Assembly (NCBI RefSeq): GCF_005889725.1 | Contig: NZ_VCKX01000001.1 | Location: forward strand, 1-64,000 | Direction of reading: 5' to 3' | Source of the DNA: Nonomuraea zeae | GTDB lineage: Bacteria > Actinomycetota > Actinomycetes > Streptosporangiales > Streptosporangiaceae | DNA: 64,000 nucleotides | Shown here: positions 24,646-34,172 of the stretch, piece by piece | Numbering within the stretch: position 1 is the stretch's first letter | How the letters are laid out: each line of letters starts with the position of its first letter | The notes under the pieces: generated by a model | The model's input: only the letters and a program-made list of their open reading frames with translations | Database searches by the model: none | Told to the model about the DNA's origin: nothing | Position numbers and translations under genes: made by a program

Positions 24646-25545
24646 ATGCTGAAAAGGTTCCGCAAACCAGCCGTTTCCGCAGCCGGCAGTGGCGATCAGC
24701 CGGTGCCCGGTGCGGAGACGGGTGGCGACCTGGGTCACCGGCTGCGGGCGCCGAGCAGGCTGCACGCCTTCAACCGGTACGAGATCAAGTATCTCGTGGA
24801 CGCGGCGGAGGCGGCCGCGCTCAGGGAGGAGATCGAGCAGCGCCTGGATCGCGACCACCACAGCGGCGACCAGGGCTACGGCATCTGGAGCGTCTACTAC
24901 GACACCCGGCAACTCCGCTTCTACTGGGAGAAGATCGAGGGCCTGAAGTTCCGCAGGAAGCTGCGGATCCGCCACTACGGCGACCGGTTCGCCGTGCAGG
25001 ACGGCACGCCGGTGTTCGTCGAGATCAAGCAGCGGATCAACCGGGTCACCCAGAAGCGCCGGGTACGCCTGCCGTACCGGGACGCGCTGCGGCTGTGCGA
25101 CCGGCGCGAGATGGTCGAGCACGAGCCTTCCCAGGCGGCCTTCCTCGAAGAGGTGCTCGACCTGGTCCTCCGCCTGGACCTGCGGGCCGTCGCGATGACC
25201 GGCTACCAGCGGCACGCTTACATGGGACGCGACGCCGACGTGGGCCTGCGCGTCACCTTCGACCAGCGCATCCGCGGCCGTGACCGGGACTTCCACCTCG
25301 GCGCCGACAGCGAGAACCGGCTCATCGTCCCCGCCCGCAAGTCGATCGTCGAGGTCAAGGCCAACGAGCGGGTGCCGTACTGGCTGACCGACCTGACCGC
25401 CAAGCGGAACCTGCAGGTGGTGCGGGTCTCCAAGTACTGCCAGAGCGTGGAGGCCCACGGCCTGGCCCCGCGATCGATCTTCCACGTTCCCGACCACGAC
25501 CACGACCTCGGCCGCGACCGGCCGACCGTTCTCTCGGAGGCATGA
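24646..25545 (+). CDS. VTC-domain protein (polyphosphate polymerase-like)
   Basis: A 299-aa protein with a VTC catalytic tunnel domain: FNRYEIKYLVDAAEAAALRE, YYDTRQLRFYWEKIEGLKFR, KLRIRHY and VFVEIKQRINRVTQKRRVRL. The basic residues in KLRIR, IKQR and QKRRVRL line the polyphosphate/nucleotide site in this family, and the Glu of VEIK and of IVEVK bind metal. It resembles bacterial proteins that are always paired with DUF4956 and CotH genes, as here. It could make or bind polyphosphate at the membrane; this is inferred. The ATG at 24646 follows AAGGAGGG. Confidence 0.85.
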   Translation: MLKRFRKPAVSAAGSGDQPVPGAETGGDLGHRLRAPSRLHAFNRYEIKYLVDAAEAAALREEIEQRLDRDHHSGDQGYGIWSVYYDTRQLRFYWEKIEGLKFRRKLRIRHYGDRFAVQDGTPVFVEIKQRINRVTQKRRVRLPYRDALRLCDRREMVEHEPSQAAFLEEVLDLVLRLDLRAVAMTGYQRHAYMGRDADVGLRVTFDQRIRGRDRDFHLGADSENRLIVPARKSIVEVKANERVPYWLTDLTAKRNLQVVRVSKYCQSVEAHGLAPRSIFHVPDHDHDLGRDRPTVLSEA

Positions 25546-25551
25546 CCCCCC

Positions 25552-26229
25552 ATGGACTTCTCCTTCCAGGACCTGTCCGGCACGTTCAGCGTGGCTGACA
25601 TCGCGATCGCGATGGCCCTGTCGTTCGTGCTCAGCGCGATGATCGGCTGGGTGTACCGGGCGACGCACCGCAACGTGTCCTACAGCCAGTCGTACGTGCA
25701 GACGCTGGTCATCCTGGGCATGCTGATCTCGCTGATCATGCTGGTCGTGGGCTCGAACATCGCCCGTGCCTTCGCGCTGGTCGGCGCCCTGTCGGTGGTG
25801 CGGTTCCGCAACGCCATCAAGGAGACACGCGATGTCGGGTTCATCTTCCTGGTGATGGGCGTCGGCATGGCCGTCGGCACCCGCTTCTACCTGCTGGGCA
25901 TCGTCGCCGCCGTGGCCATCTCGCTGATCATCATGGTCATGAGCCGGTTCAACTGGTTCCAGCTGAACGTGCGGCGCCAGGTCGTCAAGGTCCAGGTCCC
26001 GTCGGACGAGGACTTCACCGCCTCGATCCAGGATGTGCTGATCCGGCACACCGACGAGTTCGAGCTGGTCAGCATGGAGTCGATCAGGGCGGGCGCGCTC
26101 ATGGAGCTGATGTACACGGTCAAGATCAAGAAGGGCAGCGAGCCCGCCGACCTCATCGCCGCCCTCCGCGAGCGCAACCACGGCCAGTCGGTCACCGTCC
26201 TGACCGGGTACGACCAGACCGATCTGTAG
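25552..26229 (+). CDS. DUF4956 membrane protein
   Basis: A 225-aa protein with about four transmembrane helices in the first 135 residues (SVADIAIAMALSFVLSAMIG, LVILGMLISLIMLVVGSNI, FIFLVMGVGMAVGTRFYLLG, AAVAISLIIMVMSRFN) and a soluble C-terminal domain. The motif VVRFRNAIKETRDVGFIF between helices is the DUF4956 signature. The gene starts 6 nt after the VTC gene and is followed 9 nt later by CotH, so all three are one operon. It may form the membrane anchor or channel of a VTC/CotH complex; no biochemistry is implied by sequence alone. Confidence 0.88.
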   Translation: MDFSFQDLSGTFSVADIAIAMALSFVLSAMIGWVYRATHRNVSYSQSYVQTLVILGMLISLIMLVVGSNIARAFALVGALSVVRFRNAIKETRDVGFIFLVMGVGMAVGTRFYLLGIVAAVAISLIIMVMSRFNWFQLNVRRQVVKVQVPSDEDFTASIQDVLIRHTDEFELVSMESIRAGALMELMYTVKIKKGSEPADLIAALRERNHGQSVTVLTGYDQTDL

Positions 26230-26238
26230 GCCCGGCAC

Positions 26239-27891
26239 ATGGCACAGTCCAAGCAGCTCAAGCACCGCATTCCGGTCAAACTCCGGCACAACTGGAAGCT
26301 GGTCGCGCTGTGCGTGGCGTTCCTCGCGGCGTGCTGGGGCGTGTTCGGCAGCGGGACGATCCGCCCGTACGTCACCACCGCCCAGGCCGCCGAGGCCAGG
26401 ACCGTCACCACGAACCTGACCGGCACCAAGGACCTGTTCGACGCCTCCATGGCGCACGAGGTGAAGCTCACCTTCACCGACGAGGCGTATGAGGACATGC
26501 TGACCGAGTACTTCAAGGAAGGCGAGAAGAAGTACGTCGAAGCCGACCTGACCGTCGACGGCACCCGCATCCCCAGCGTGGGTGTCCGGCTCAAGGGCAA
26601 CTCCACCTTGCAGGGACTGACCTGGAAGGGGCAGTCCAAGCGGCGGGCCGTGCCCGGTGGCGGGCAGCGGCCGGAGGGGATGCCCGAGGGCTTCCAGCCA
26701 CCCGAGGGCTTCGAGCCACCTGAGGGTTTCCAGCCGCCTGAGGGTTTCCAGCCACCCGGCAATGGCCAGCCTCAGACCGGCCAGCCTCAGACCGGGCAGC
26801 CTCAGACAGGGCAGCCGCAAGGTAATGGGGGGCCGCCCGGAGGCGGCATGTTCGGCTCGTCCCTGAAGGCCGAGGAGCCGGAGAACCTGCCGTGGCTGAT
26901 CAGCTTCGACGAGTTCGTGGAGGGCCGCCGCTATCAGGGCCACAGCCAGGTGGCCGTACGACCGGCCGCGATGGGCTCGACGACGATGCTGAACGAGGCA
27001 CTGGGCATCTCGGTCGTCGGCGCCTCCGGCGAGCCGACCCAGCGCTCCGCCTACAGCTCCTTCACCGTCAACGACCGCTCCTCGACGCCGCGCCTGGTGG
27101 TGGAGTACCTGGACGAGGGCTACGCCGAGGGTCTCGGTGACGGCGTGCTGTACAAGTCGCTGGCCACCAGCACGTTCACCTACAAGGGCGAGGACCAGAC
27201 CGAGTACACCACCGACTTCAAGCAGATCAACAAGGTCGGCGGCAAGGACCTGCAGCCGGTCATCGACCTGGTCAAATGGGTGAACGAAGCCTCCGACGCC
27301 GAGTTCGCCGCGGGCCTCGCCTACCGCCTGGACGTGGAGTCGTTCGCCCGCTACCTGGTCCTGCAGAACCTCATGGTCAACTTCGACGACATGGCCGGCC
27401 CCGGACGTAACTACTACCTGTGGTACGACACGGCCGCCAGGAAGTTCAAGGTCATCACCTGGGACCTCAACCTCGCCTTCAACGGCGACGCCAAGAGCGG
27501 GGTGAACGACTCGATCGGGATGGGCGGCTTCGGCCGGGGACGTCCCCAGCAGAACCAGCAGCAGAACCAGCAGCAGGGCCAGCAGGCACAGCCCCAGCAG
27601 CAGGGGCGGGCACAAGGTGGCGGCGGGATGCGCATGGGCCACCCCCTGAAGGAGAAGTTCCTCAAGAACGCCACCTTCAAGAAGCTCTACGAGGAGCAGT
27701 ACCGCGCCCTGTACGCCAAGCTGCTGAGCGACGGCACCGCCTCCGGCCTGCTCGACGACCTCGTCACCTCCTACAAGCTGAACGAGAAGGCCGACGACGC
27801 CAAGGTCGACGCCGAGGCGCAGACCCTGCGCACGTTCCTGCAGACCCGGGCCGAGACACTGCGCTCCGACAAGGCGATCAGCGGCGCCTGA
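26239..27891 (+). CDS. CotH-family (spore coat kinase-like) protein
   Basis: A 550-aa protein with an N-terminal membrane anchor (LVALCVAFLAACWGVFGSGT), then a CotH kinase-like fold: VGVRLKGNSTLQGL, LPWLISFDEFVEGRRYQGHS, LARYLVLQNLMVNF-type block, MAGPGRNYYLWYDTA and FKVITWDLNLAFNGD. The Asp residues of NFDD and WDLN fit the atypical active site. Two low-complexity inserts are present: EGFQPP-type and GQPQT-type repeats (26676-26840) and a Gln/Asn-rich stretch (27547-27610). CotH proteins phosphorylate proteins of the cell surface. Paired with VTC and DUF4956 it likely acts outside the membrane. Confidence 0.87.
   Translation: MAQSKQLKHRIPVKLRHNWKLVALCVAFLAACWGVFGSGTIRPYVTTAQAAEARTVTTNLTGTKDLFDASMAHEVKLTFTDEAYEDMLTEYFKEGEKKYVEADLTVDGTRIPSVGVRLKGNSTLQGLTWKGQSKRRAVPGGGQRPEGMPEGFQPPEGFEPPEGFQPPEGFQPPGNGQPQTGQPQTGQPQTGQPQGNGGPPGGGMFGSSLKAEEPENLPWLISFDEFVEGRRYQGHSQVAVRPAAMGSTTMLNEALGISVVGASGEPTQRSAYSSFTVNDRSSTPRLVVEYLDEGYAEGLGDGVLYKSLATSTFTYKGEDQTEYTTDFKQINKVGGKDLQPVIDLVKWVNEASDAEFAAGLAYRLDVESFARYLVLQNLMVNFDDMAGPGRNYYLWYDTAARKFKVITWDLNLAFNGDAKSGVNDSIGMGGFGRGRPQQNQQQNQQQGQQAQPQQQGRAQGGGGMRMGHPLKEKFLKNATFKKLYEEQYRALYAKLLSDGTASGLLDDLVTSYKLNEKADDAKVDAEAQTLRTFLQTRAETLRSDKAISGA
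26676..26840 (+). repeat. Short tandem repeats coding a Pro/Gln-rich insert in CotH
   Basis: Tandem units code for PEGFQP/PEGFEP-like and GQPQT repeats, four of the first type and three to four of the second. They lie between the first and second conserved blocks of the CotH fold and probably form a disordered extracellular loop. Confidence 0.7.
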
Positions 27892-27898
27892 CGCTTTC

Positions 27899-27944
27899 CC
27901 GGTGATGGGTTCCCGGGGCTCCAACCCGGAGAGCCCATCACCGG
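27899..27944 (+). terminator. Hairpin terminator after the VTC/DUF4956/CotH operon
   Basis: An 11-bp perfect stem (CCGGTGATGGG, 27899-27909, with its complement at 27934-27944) starts 7 nt after the CotH stop, with additional pairing in the loop (CCCGGG/CCGG). Confidence 0.75.
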
Positions 27945-28009
27945 AACGCGGGTCCAGCAGCCCGCCCGGCGCGCCACGTCCGAGCGGACCGGTTCGGCCG
28001 GCACCGGCG

Positions 28010-28537
28010 CTAGCTGACCTTGCTGACCTGCCACGTCTGGTTGGCGCCGCTCCAGCACCTGGACTGGACGAGCCTGACGCCGTCGGTCTTGCCGGCCCAG
28101 GCCACGTCCAGGCACTTGCCGCTGTGCTTGGCGATGACCTTCTGCGGGCGCGAGCCGTCGGCGGGGTCGTCCTTGATCCACCACCGCTGGTTGTTCCTGA
28201 AGTAGCAGGTGGCCTGCACGACGATGGTGGCGTCGGTGGTGCTCGCGCTGTACACATCCAGGCACCGGCCGCTGCGCCGGTTGACGATGCCGTAGGAGCC
28301 GTCGTCGAGCGGGCGCAGCTCCCACTGCTGGCTGTTCAGCCCGGGGATGCACTGCCACTGGTGGACGCGGGCGCCGTGCGCGGTGCTGCCGTCCTTGACG
28401 TCCAGGCACTTGCCACTGTGCTTGGCGGCGAAGGTGTAGTACGGGCCATCGGCGTGGGCCGTACCCATGCCGGCGAGGACGACGCCCGCGGCGGTCAGGG
28501 CGACGGCGACGGCGCGGCGGGTTGCTGTGATGGACAT
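28010..28537 (-). CDS. Secreted ricin-type beta-trefoil lectin protein
   Basis: A 175-aa exported protein with signal peptide RRAVAVALTAAGVVLAGMG (AHA cleavage region). The mature protein is one beta-trefoil with three repeats, each with a Cys-Leu-Asp-Val step and a Q-x-W: HSGKCLDVKDGS with NSQQWEL, RSGRCLDVYSAS with NNQRWWI, and HSGKCLDVAWAG with NQTWQV. Each repeat should bind a galactose-like sugar. There is no catalytic domain, so it is a free lectin. It follows a small membrane protein gene by 33 nt on the same strand, so both may share a transcript. Confidence 0.9.
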   Translation of the reverse strand: MSITATRRAVAVALTAAGVVLAGMGTAHADGPYYTFAAKHSGKCLDVKDGSTAHGARVHQWQCIPGLNSQQWELRPLDDGSYGIVNRRSGRCLDVYSASTTDATIVVQATCYFRNNQRWWIKDDPADGSRPQKVIAKHSGKCLDVAWAGKTDGVRLVQSRCWSGANQTWQVSKVS

Positions 28538-28570
28538 GTTTGTCCTCTCTGATGGGTGTGCTTGGGCGGG

Positions 28571-28894
28571 TCAGGCGCGACCGGGGGCGGCGAGGTCGAT
28601 CCCGTCGGAGGAGCGCCGGGCGCGGCGGCGGTCGCGCAGCCAGGCCCCGAGGGCGACCAGGCCGAGCCCGGCGGCGTAGATGGCGAGGTTGACGACGGCG
28701 TACGGCCATTCGGGCTGGTTGGGATCCTTGGCGAAGGCGTCGTAGGCCCCGCCGACCCAGGCCTTGGTGAGCGTCATGGTCTGGAAGGTGAAGACGAAGG
28801 AGTGCGCGCCGATGTAGGCGAGGTAGGCGGCGACCCGCGACCGGACGAGGTAGCCCAGTGGCAGGGGCAGCAGCAGCATGACGATGAGTTCCAC
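28571..28894 (-). CDS. Small membrane protein, two to three helices
   Basis: A 107-aa protein beginning at GTG with AAAGGA upstream. It has hydrophobic segments (ELIVMLLLPLPLGYLV, VAAYLAYIGAHSFVF and PYAVVNLAIYAAGLGLVALG) and a basic C-terminal tail (RDRRRARRSSDG). The family was not recognised. It precedes the ricin-repeat protein gene on the same strand and is divergent from the histidine kinase gene, so it may be a target of that system. Confidence 0.6.
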   Translation of the reverse strand: MELIVMLLLPLPLGYLVRSRVAAYLAYIGAHSFVFTFQTMTLTKAWVGGAYDAFAKDPNQPEWPYAVVNLAIYAAGLGLVALGAWLRDRRRARRSSDGIDLAAPGRA

Positions 28895-29049
28895 GGTCGG
28901 TCCTTTCCTGCACCTGTTGCCGGTGTGCACCGATCGTGGCCGGGCGGCCGGGCCCGGCACATCCGGGCCAGCGCCGGATCGGCGAGGAGGCGGCCACGCA
29001 CGTGCTGGCACGGATGTCCCGGGCCGCCCGTCCCGTGCATCATGGCGAG

Positions 29050-31035
29050 ATGGACGTCCGGAGATCGTTGCGCCGGCCGGTGGCCGCGCCCGTGGGCGTG
29101 TTCGCGGTGGGCGCCGCCTTGCAGGTGGCGTTATCGGTCTCGGCGGGGGTGGACGGCCGGCCGGGTGAGCCCGCGGTGACGTTGACGATCCTGGCGATCC
29201 CGGTGCTGATCGGCTGCCTGGTCGGATGGCGGGCGCCGCAGGTGCCCGTCGGCGCCGCGCTGGCGTGGGTGGGCGCGGCGCCGGCCGCGGTGTTCGCGCT
29301 GGAGCAATGGGGAGAGAGCGCTCTGACGCCGCACCCGTGGCCGGGCGCCGACGCTGTTTACGTGGTGCAGCTCGGCGCCTGGGTGTGGAATCTGGCCGGG
29401 TTCGCCGCGCTGTGCCTGGTCTTCCCGTCCGGGATGCTGCCGGGGCGGTGGTGGCGGACGGTGGCGTGGGGCGCGGTGGCGACCGGCGTGCTGGCCAATG
29501 CCGCGATCTCCTGGCTGCGTACCGACGCCGGCCAGGCCACGCTGGCCGGCCTGCCGGACCTGGCGCAGACGGCCATCACGGTGGTGCTGTTCGGGGTGCT
29601 GCTGGCGGTCCTGGCCGCGGTGCTGTGCAGCCTGCTGGTGCGGTACCGGCGGGGTGACGAGGTGACCCGGTTGCAGCTGCGGTGGCCGCTGCTGGGCGCC
29701 GGACTGGTGCCGGTGCTGCTGGGCGCCGGGTGGGTGGCGGAGGCGTACGGCGCGCCGGTCATCGTCGCCTACACGGGGTTCCTGCTGGCGATGCTCGTCG
29801 CGATCCCGTCCGCGGTGGCCGTGGCGGTGCTGCGGCATGATCTGTTCGACGTCGATCGGCTGCTCGGCTCGTCGCTGGCGTGGCTGCTCACCTCGCTGCT
29901 GTCGGCCGCCGTGTTCGCCGCCGTCGTGTACGGAGCCGGCGAGGTGGCCGGAGCGGCCGCCGGCGGCCTTGGGACCACGGCGGCGGCGTTCGTGACGGCG
30001 CTGGCGCTGCTGCCTCTGCACCGCCGCGTCAACGAGCTCGTCGGCCGGGTGACCGACGCCGAGCGGTACCGGGTGGACGCCAGGGTCCAGCGGTTCGTCG
30101 CCCGCGTACGCGACGGCACGGCCGAGCCCGAGTCCGTCCTGGACGTGCTGCGCGAGGCGCTGGCCGACCCGCGGCTCCAATTGCTGATCAGGCTGCCGGA
30201 CAGCGGCCCGGGCGAGTACGTCGACCTGTCCGGCGCCCCCGCCGTGCCCGCGCCCGGCCGGACCCGCATCCCGTTGCGCACGGGTGACACCGAGGTCGGC
30301 GTGATCGTGCTCGGCACGTCCTCGGTCCGCCGGCTGCGCCTGGCCAAGGACGTGGCCCGGCAGGCCAGGCTGCCGATCGAGGTGACGCGGTTGCGGCTGG
30401 AGCTGCGGGCCGCGCTGGAGGAGGTCCGCCAGAGCCGTACCCGTCTGGCCATGGCCGCCGTGGAGGAGCGGCGGCAGCTGGAACGCGACCTGCATGACGG
30501 CGCCCAGCAGCAGATCGTCGCCGCCGGCATGCGCCTGCGCTCCCTGCAGCGCCGCTTCCCCGCCACGGCCGGCGAGCACGCGGACCTGGACGCCGTGGTC
30601 GAGACCTTGGAGGGCGCGATCGCCGAGCTGCGCCGCCTGGCCCACGGGATCAGGCCCAGCCGGCTCGACGACGGCCTGGCCGCCGCGCTCCAGGCCCTGG
30701 TCGCGGACGCGCCCATTCCGGTACGGTTGTCCGTCGCCGACGTGGCGGTGCCCGAGGTCCTGGCGGCGACGCTGTACTTCGTGGTGGCCGAGATCTACGC
30801 CAATGCCCTCAAGCATGCCAAAGCGTCCACAGTGACCATCGACGTGACGGAGACCGCGGAAGGGGCACTGCGCGTGCGAGTGACGGACGACGGGATCGGC
30901 GGCGCCACCACCGGGCTCACCTCCACGCGCGACCGGGTCGCCTCCGTCGGAGGCGAGCTGCACGTGCACAGCCCGCATGGGGGCGGCACCCGGGTGGAGG
31001 TGGAGATCGCTGATGCGCATCGTGGTGGCCGATGA
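29050..31035 (+). CDS. NarL-type sensor histidine kinase
   Basis: A 661-aa membrane kinase. The first 330 residues hold about eight hydrophobic segments (for example [38 protein letters not shown]). A GAF-like stretch follows, then the HisKA_3 phosphoacceptor helix [20 protein letters not shown] with phospho-His in LHDGAQ, and an HATPase_c domain ([35 protein letters not shown]). It phosphorylates the adjacent response regulator in response to an unknown, probably membrane-sensed signal. The ATG at 29050 avoids a long basic N-extension. It overlaps the regulator gene by 23 nt. Confidence 0.9.
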   Translation: MDVRRSLRRPVAAPVGVFAVGAALQVALSVSAGVDGRPGEPAVTLTILAIPVLIGCLVGWRAPQVPVGAALAWVGAAPAAVFALEQWGESALTPHPWPGADAVYVVQLGAWVWNLAGFAALCLVFPSGMLPGRWWRTVAWGAVATGVLANAAISWLRTDAGQATLAGLPDLAQTAITVVLFGVLLAVLAAVLCSLLVRYRRGDEVTRLQLRWPLLGAGLVPVLLGAGWVAEAYGAPVIVAYTGFLLAMLVAIPSAVAVAVLRHDLFDVDRLLGSSLAWLLTSLLSAAVFAAVVYGAGEVAGAAAGGLGTTAAAFVTALALLPLHRRVNELVGRVTDAERYRVDARVQRFVARVRDGTAEPESVLDVLREALADPRLQLLIRLPDSGPGEYVDLSGAPAVPAPGRTRIPLRTGDTEVGVIVLGTSSVRRLRLAKDVARQARLPIEVTRLRLELRAALEEVRQSRTRLAMAAVEERRQLERDLHDGAQQQIVAAGMRLRSLQRRFPATAGEHADLDAVVETLEGAIAELRRLAHGIRPSRLDDGLAAALQALVADAPIPVRLSVADVAVPEVLAATLYFVVAEIYANALKHAKASTVTIDVTETAEGALRVRVTDDGIGGATTGLTSTRDRVASVGGELHVHSPHGGGTRVEVEIADAHRGGR

Positions 31036-31669
31036 CTCGGTGCTGTTCCGGGAAGGGCTGATCAGGCTGCTCACCGAGGCCGGCCATCAGGTCGTCTCGG
31101 GGGTCGGCGACAGCGACGCGCTGGAGGACGCGGTGGCCATGCACCTGCCCGACCTGGCGGTCATCGACGTACGCATGCCGCCCTCGATGACCGACGACGG
31201 AGCCCGCGCGGCACGCCGCCTGCGGCAGGCGCATCCCGGCCTGCCGATGATCCTGCTGTCCCAGCACATCGAGACCCGCCACACGGTCCCTCTCGTCGCC
31301 TCCGGCGGCTTCGGCTACCTCCTCAAGGACAGAGTGCTGCGCGTCGACGACTTCCTCGACGCCCTCCGCCGGGTCGCCGACGGCGGATCAGCCCTCGATC
31401 CCGAGGTCGTCGCCGCCCTCCTTGCCCCCACCCGGCACCAGGGCGCGCTCACCGTGCTCACCCAGCGCGAACACGACGTGCTCGCGCTCGTGGCCGAGGG
31501 CCACAGCAACGCGGGGATCGCCGCCAGGCTGTCCCTTGCCGAACGCACCGTCGAGACCCACATGCGCAGCATCTTCCAGAAGCTGGGCATCGCCGAGAGC
31601 GGAGACCGCCACCGCCGGGTCCTCGCCGTGCTCGCGTACATGACCCATCAACCACCACCCGCGACCTGA
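31013..31669 (+). CDS. NarL/FixJ-type response regulator
   Basis: A 218-aa regulator with a receiver domain ([18 protein letters not shown], phospho-Asp in [10 protein letters not shown], Lys in YLLKDRVL) and a C-terminal LuxR HTH ([43 protein letters not shown]). It starts inside the 3' end of the kinase gene, a classic translationally coupled pair. Its targets are not evident; the divergent membrane protein and lectin genes are the nearest candidates. Confidence 0.93.
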   Translation: MRIVVADDSVLFREGLIRLLTEAGHQVVSGVGDSDALEDAVAMHLPDLAVIDVRMPPSMTDDGARAARRLRQAHPGLPMILLSQHIETRHTVPLVASGGFGYLLKDRVLRVDDFLDALRRVADGGSALDPEVVAALLAPTRHQGALTVLTQREHDVLALVAEGHSNAGIAARLSLAERTVETHMRSIFQKLGIAESGDRHRRVLAVLAYMTHQPPPAT

Positions 31670-31698
31670 CGGGCCTCGCCTCGCTTCCAGGGATTCCG

Positions 31699-32757
31699 AT
31701 GACCACACTTCTGGACCGCATCCACGGCAGCCTGGCCGCCGCCTGCATCGCCGACGCGCTCGGCGCCCCCACCGAGGAACGCTCCATACCGGAGATCCGG
31801 CAGCTGTTCGGCCGGCGGGTGGAGACCTTCCACGCGCCGCTGCCCGACGCGGCGTACGCGGCCGGGCGCGGGCCGGCCCAGATCACCGACGACTCCAGCC
31901 AGATGCTGCTGCTGGCCGAGGCGTTCATCGCGCATGGCGGGGAGGTCACGCCCGAGATCATGGCCGACCTGCTCGTCGGCTGGTCCGGCAACCCCGACTA
32001 CTTCCCGCGCTTCGCCGGCCCCACCACGCGCCGGGCGATCGAGCGGCTCAAGGCCGGCGACAGCCCCTGGGAGTCAGGCAAGGCGGGACGCACCATGAGC
32101 GAGGGCACCAGCAACGGCGGCGCGATGCGGGTCGCTCCCGCCGGCCTGGTGCACCCCGGCGACATCGAGGGCGCCGTGCGCGCCGCGCACCTGACGTGCG
32201 TGCCGAGCCACCACACGAACATCGGCGTCGCCGGGGCCGCGGCCATCGCCGCCGCCACCGCCGCGGCCTGCGTGGACGGCGCCGACCTGTTCCAGGTCGT
32301 ACGGGCGGCGCGGCACGGCGCGGAGCTCGGCGAGCGGCTGGGCTCCGACCAGGGCCGGCGCGTCCCCGGGCCGTCGGTCGCCGAGCGAATCGACCTCGCG
32401 GTCACCCTCGCCGTCCAGTCCCGCGACCTGGACGACGCCATCGAGCGGATCGCCGCCGTCATCGGCACCGGGCTGCCCGCGGCGGAGGCCTGCCCGGCGG
32501 CCATCGGCCTGCTGGTGGCGGCCGGTGGCGACCCGTTCGGCACGGCGGTCGCGGCGGCCACCGCCGGCGGCGACTCCGACACGGTGGGGTGCATGGCGGC
32601 GGCGGTCGCGGGCGCGCTCAACGGCATCGCCGCGCTACCCGCCGAGCCCGTCTCCCTGGTCGAGCAGGCCAACAGGCTGGACCTGGCCGACGTGGCCGCC
32701 CGCCTGGCCGCGGTCGCCCACCCGGTGCCCGCGGGGGGCGCCGCGGGCCGGGAGTGA
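31699..32757 (+). CDS. ADP-ribosylglycohydrolase family protein
   Basis: A 352-aa all-helical hydrolase of the DraG/ARH family. The first metal-binding block is AQITDDSSQMLLLAEAF and the last GGDSDTVGCMAAAVAGALNG; the Asp/Ser/Thr residues hold two metal ions. It also has the GAMRVAPAGL segment of the family. Such proteins remove ADP-ribose from proteins or cleave N-glycosidic bonds in nucleoside-like molecules. It follows the response regulator by 29 nt and converges on a PucR-type regulator gene. The substrate is not predictable here. Confidence 0.88.
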   Translation: MTTLLDRIHGSLAAACIADALGAPTEERSIPEIRQLFGRRVETFHAPLPDAAYAAGRGPAQITDDSSQMLLLAEAFIAHGGEVTPEIMADLLVGWSGNPDYFPRFAGPTTRRAIERLKAGDSPWESGKAGRTMSEGTSNGGAMRVAPAGLVHPGDIEGAVRAAHLTCVPSHHTNIGVAGAAAIAAATAAACVDGADLFQVVRAARHGAELGERLGSDQGRRVPGPSVAERIDLAVTLAVQSRDLDDAIERIAAVIGTGLPAAEACPAAIGLLVAAGGDPFGTAVAAATAGGDSDTVGCMAAAVAGALNGIAALPAEPVSLVEQANRLDLADVAARLAAVAHPVPAGGAAGRE

Positions 32758-32815
32758 GCTCCGCGCGGGGCCCGGGGTTCGTGCGAATCGGCCCGGCGAC
32801 GCGCTCGTGACAGCC

Positions 32816-33964
32816 TCACCGGGCGAGCAGGCGCGCCACCGCCGTGCCGAGCATCCGCACGCCGAGGGTCGAGCCGGGCTCGATGCCGGTCACCTTACGG
32901 GCGCGCCGCAGCCGATAGTCCAGGGTGCGCGGGTGGATGCGCAGCGCGGCCGACGCGGCGGCGCGGTTCATGTCATGGCGGTAGTAGGCATGCAGCGTTG
33001 ACACGAGGTCCGGCCCGTCGGACAGCTGCCGGGCGAAGTCGCGGAGCCAGGTGTCGATCTCCGGCGTCTTCGCCACGGCCATCTCGACGAACAGGTCGGC
33101 GAGGACGTACAGGCGCGCCGGCCGGTCCTCCGCCGGCGCGACCCGGGCGGCCTCCCGCGCCCAGGTGAGGGATCCGGCGAGCTGACCGGTCACGCCGTCC
33201 GCTGAGGCGATCTGGCAGGCGCGCCCGATGCTCGCCACCGCCGCCCGCACCTGGCGCAGCGCCACCGCGTCGCCGGCCGCCCCGGGGGTCAGCAGGACCA
33301 GCTCGCTACGGCTCACCCAGGCGACCAGCGCACCGGTCGCGAGCGCGCTCACCATGGCGGAGCGGTCCTGCTCCGGCACGGCCGGGGCGGGCACGCGCAG
33401 CACCGACACCACGTAGCGGGAGGCCACCAGCGGCCGCAGCAGGCCGGCCAGGTGGGGCTCCACCGGCTCGTCCGCGAGGAGTGCGCGGGCGAGCAGCTCG
33501 TTGCGGGTCGCCAGCGTCCGCGATCGGCCGACCCCGTCGGTGTAGCCGTGCAGGTACGCGTTCCTGGCCCGGACCCCCTGCGCGCCGAACCAGCCGAGCA
33601 TCCGCAGCAGGTCGTTGCCGTCCTCCGGGCCGGCCACTTTGTGGATCTCCTGGAGCCTGAGATGCGTGTGCAGCCCGAGCACGCGCTGCAGTGACAGCAC
33701 CGACAGCCCCAGTTCGGCACGCCGCCGACCGGCCGACGAGATCACCGACAGGTCCTCGACGCTGAGCGGCCGGCCCACCGGCGCGAGGTCGAGACCCCGG
33801 GACCGGATGTAGACCGCGAAACCGTACATGCTCGCCTGGTCGTCACGCTCACCGCCGGCCATCGGAACGTCCTCGTACTCGGGTATCTCGCGCAGATACA
33901 CCGACACGGCGTTCCGCGCGCTCTCCTCCACCTGCTCACGTAACGACTCGAACAGTCCGCCCAC
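32816..33964 (-). CDS. PucR-family transcriptional regulator
   Basis: A 382-aa regulator starting at GTG, with AAGGGGG upstream; earlier in-frame starts add an unconserved tail. The middle part holds a GGDEF-like/PucR sensory region (residues about 150-290). The C-terminus carries the PucR HTH (HDMNRAAASAALRIHPRTLD, YRLRRARKVTG), ending LGVRMLGTAVARLLAR. PucR-type activators often control purine, alcohol or polyketide-linked genes. It is divergent from a secreted-protein gene and faces the ADP-ribosylglycohydrolase gene. The effector is unknown. Confidence 0.85.
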   Translation of the reverse strand: MGGLFESLREQVEESARNAVSVYLREIPEYEDVPMAGGERDDQASMYGFAVYIRSRGLDLAPVGRPLSVEDLSVISSAGRRRAELGLSVLSLQRVLGLHTHLRLQEIHKVAGPEDGNDLLRMLGWFGAQGVRARNAYLHGYTDGVGRSRTLATRNELLARALLADEPVEPHLAGLLRPLVASRYVVSVLRVPAPAVPEQDRSAMVSALATGALVAWVSRSELVLLTPGAAGDAVALRQVRAAVASIGRACQIASADGVTGQLAGSLTWAREAARVAPAEDRPARLYVLADLFVEMAVAKTPEIDTWLRDFARQLSDGPDLVSTLHAYYRHDMNRAAASAALRIHPRTLDYRLRRARKVTGIEPGSTLGVRMLGTAVARLLAR

Positions 33965-34172
33965 GTTCCGTTCCCCCTTCAACGGTCTGGTTCGGCCCGT
34001 GCGTATTCGTCCCGCCGCCCGTCGTGGATCATCGCCTTTCACGCGAACGCGCAACGACGCGTGAAACGTTGTGTCGCCGTCACGAAGACCTGCTTGCCGG
34101 ACGGATCTGACACTTGGCACGCCGCGGCAGGTTTCGGCCGCGGCGCATCCACCGTCCGACGAAGGGATCGGT

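Noticed and set aside
24598..28257. Open frame of 1219 codons on the minus strand
   Set aside because: It is antisense to the VTC, DUF4956 and CotH genes and to the terminator; no family pattern.
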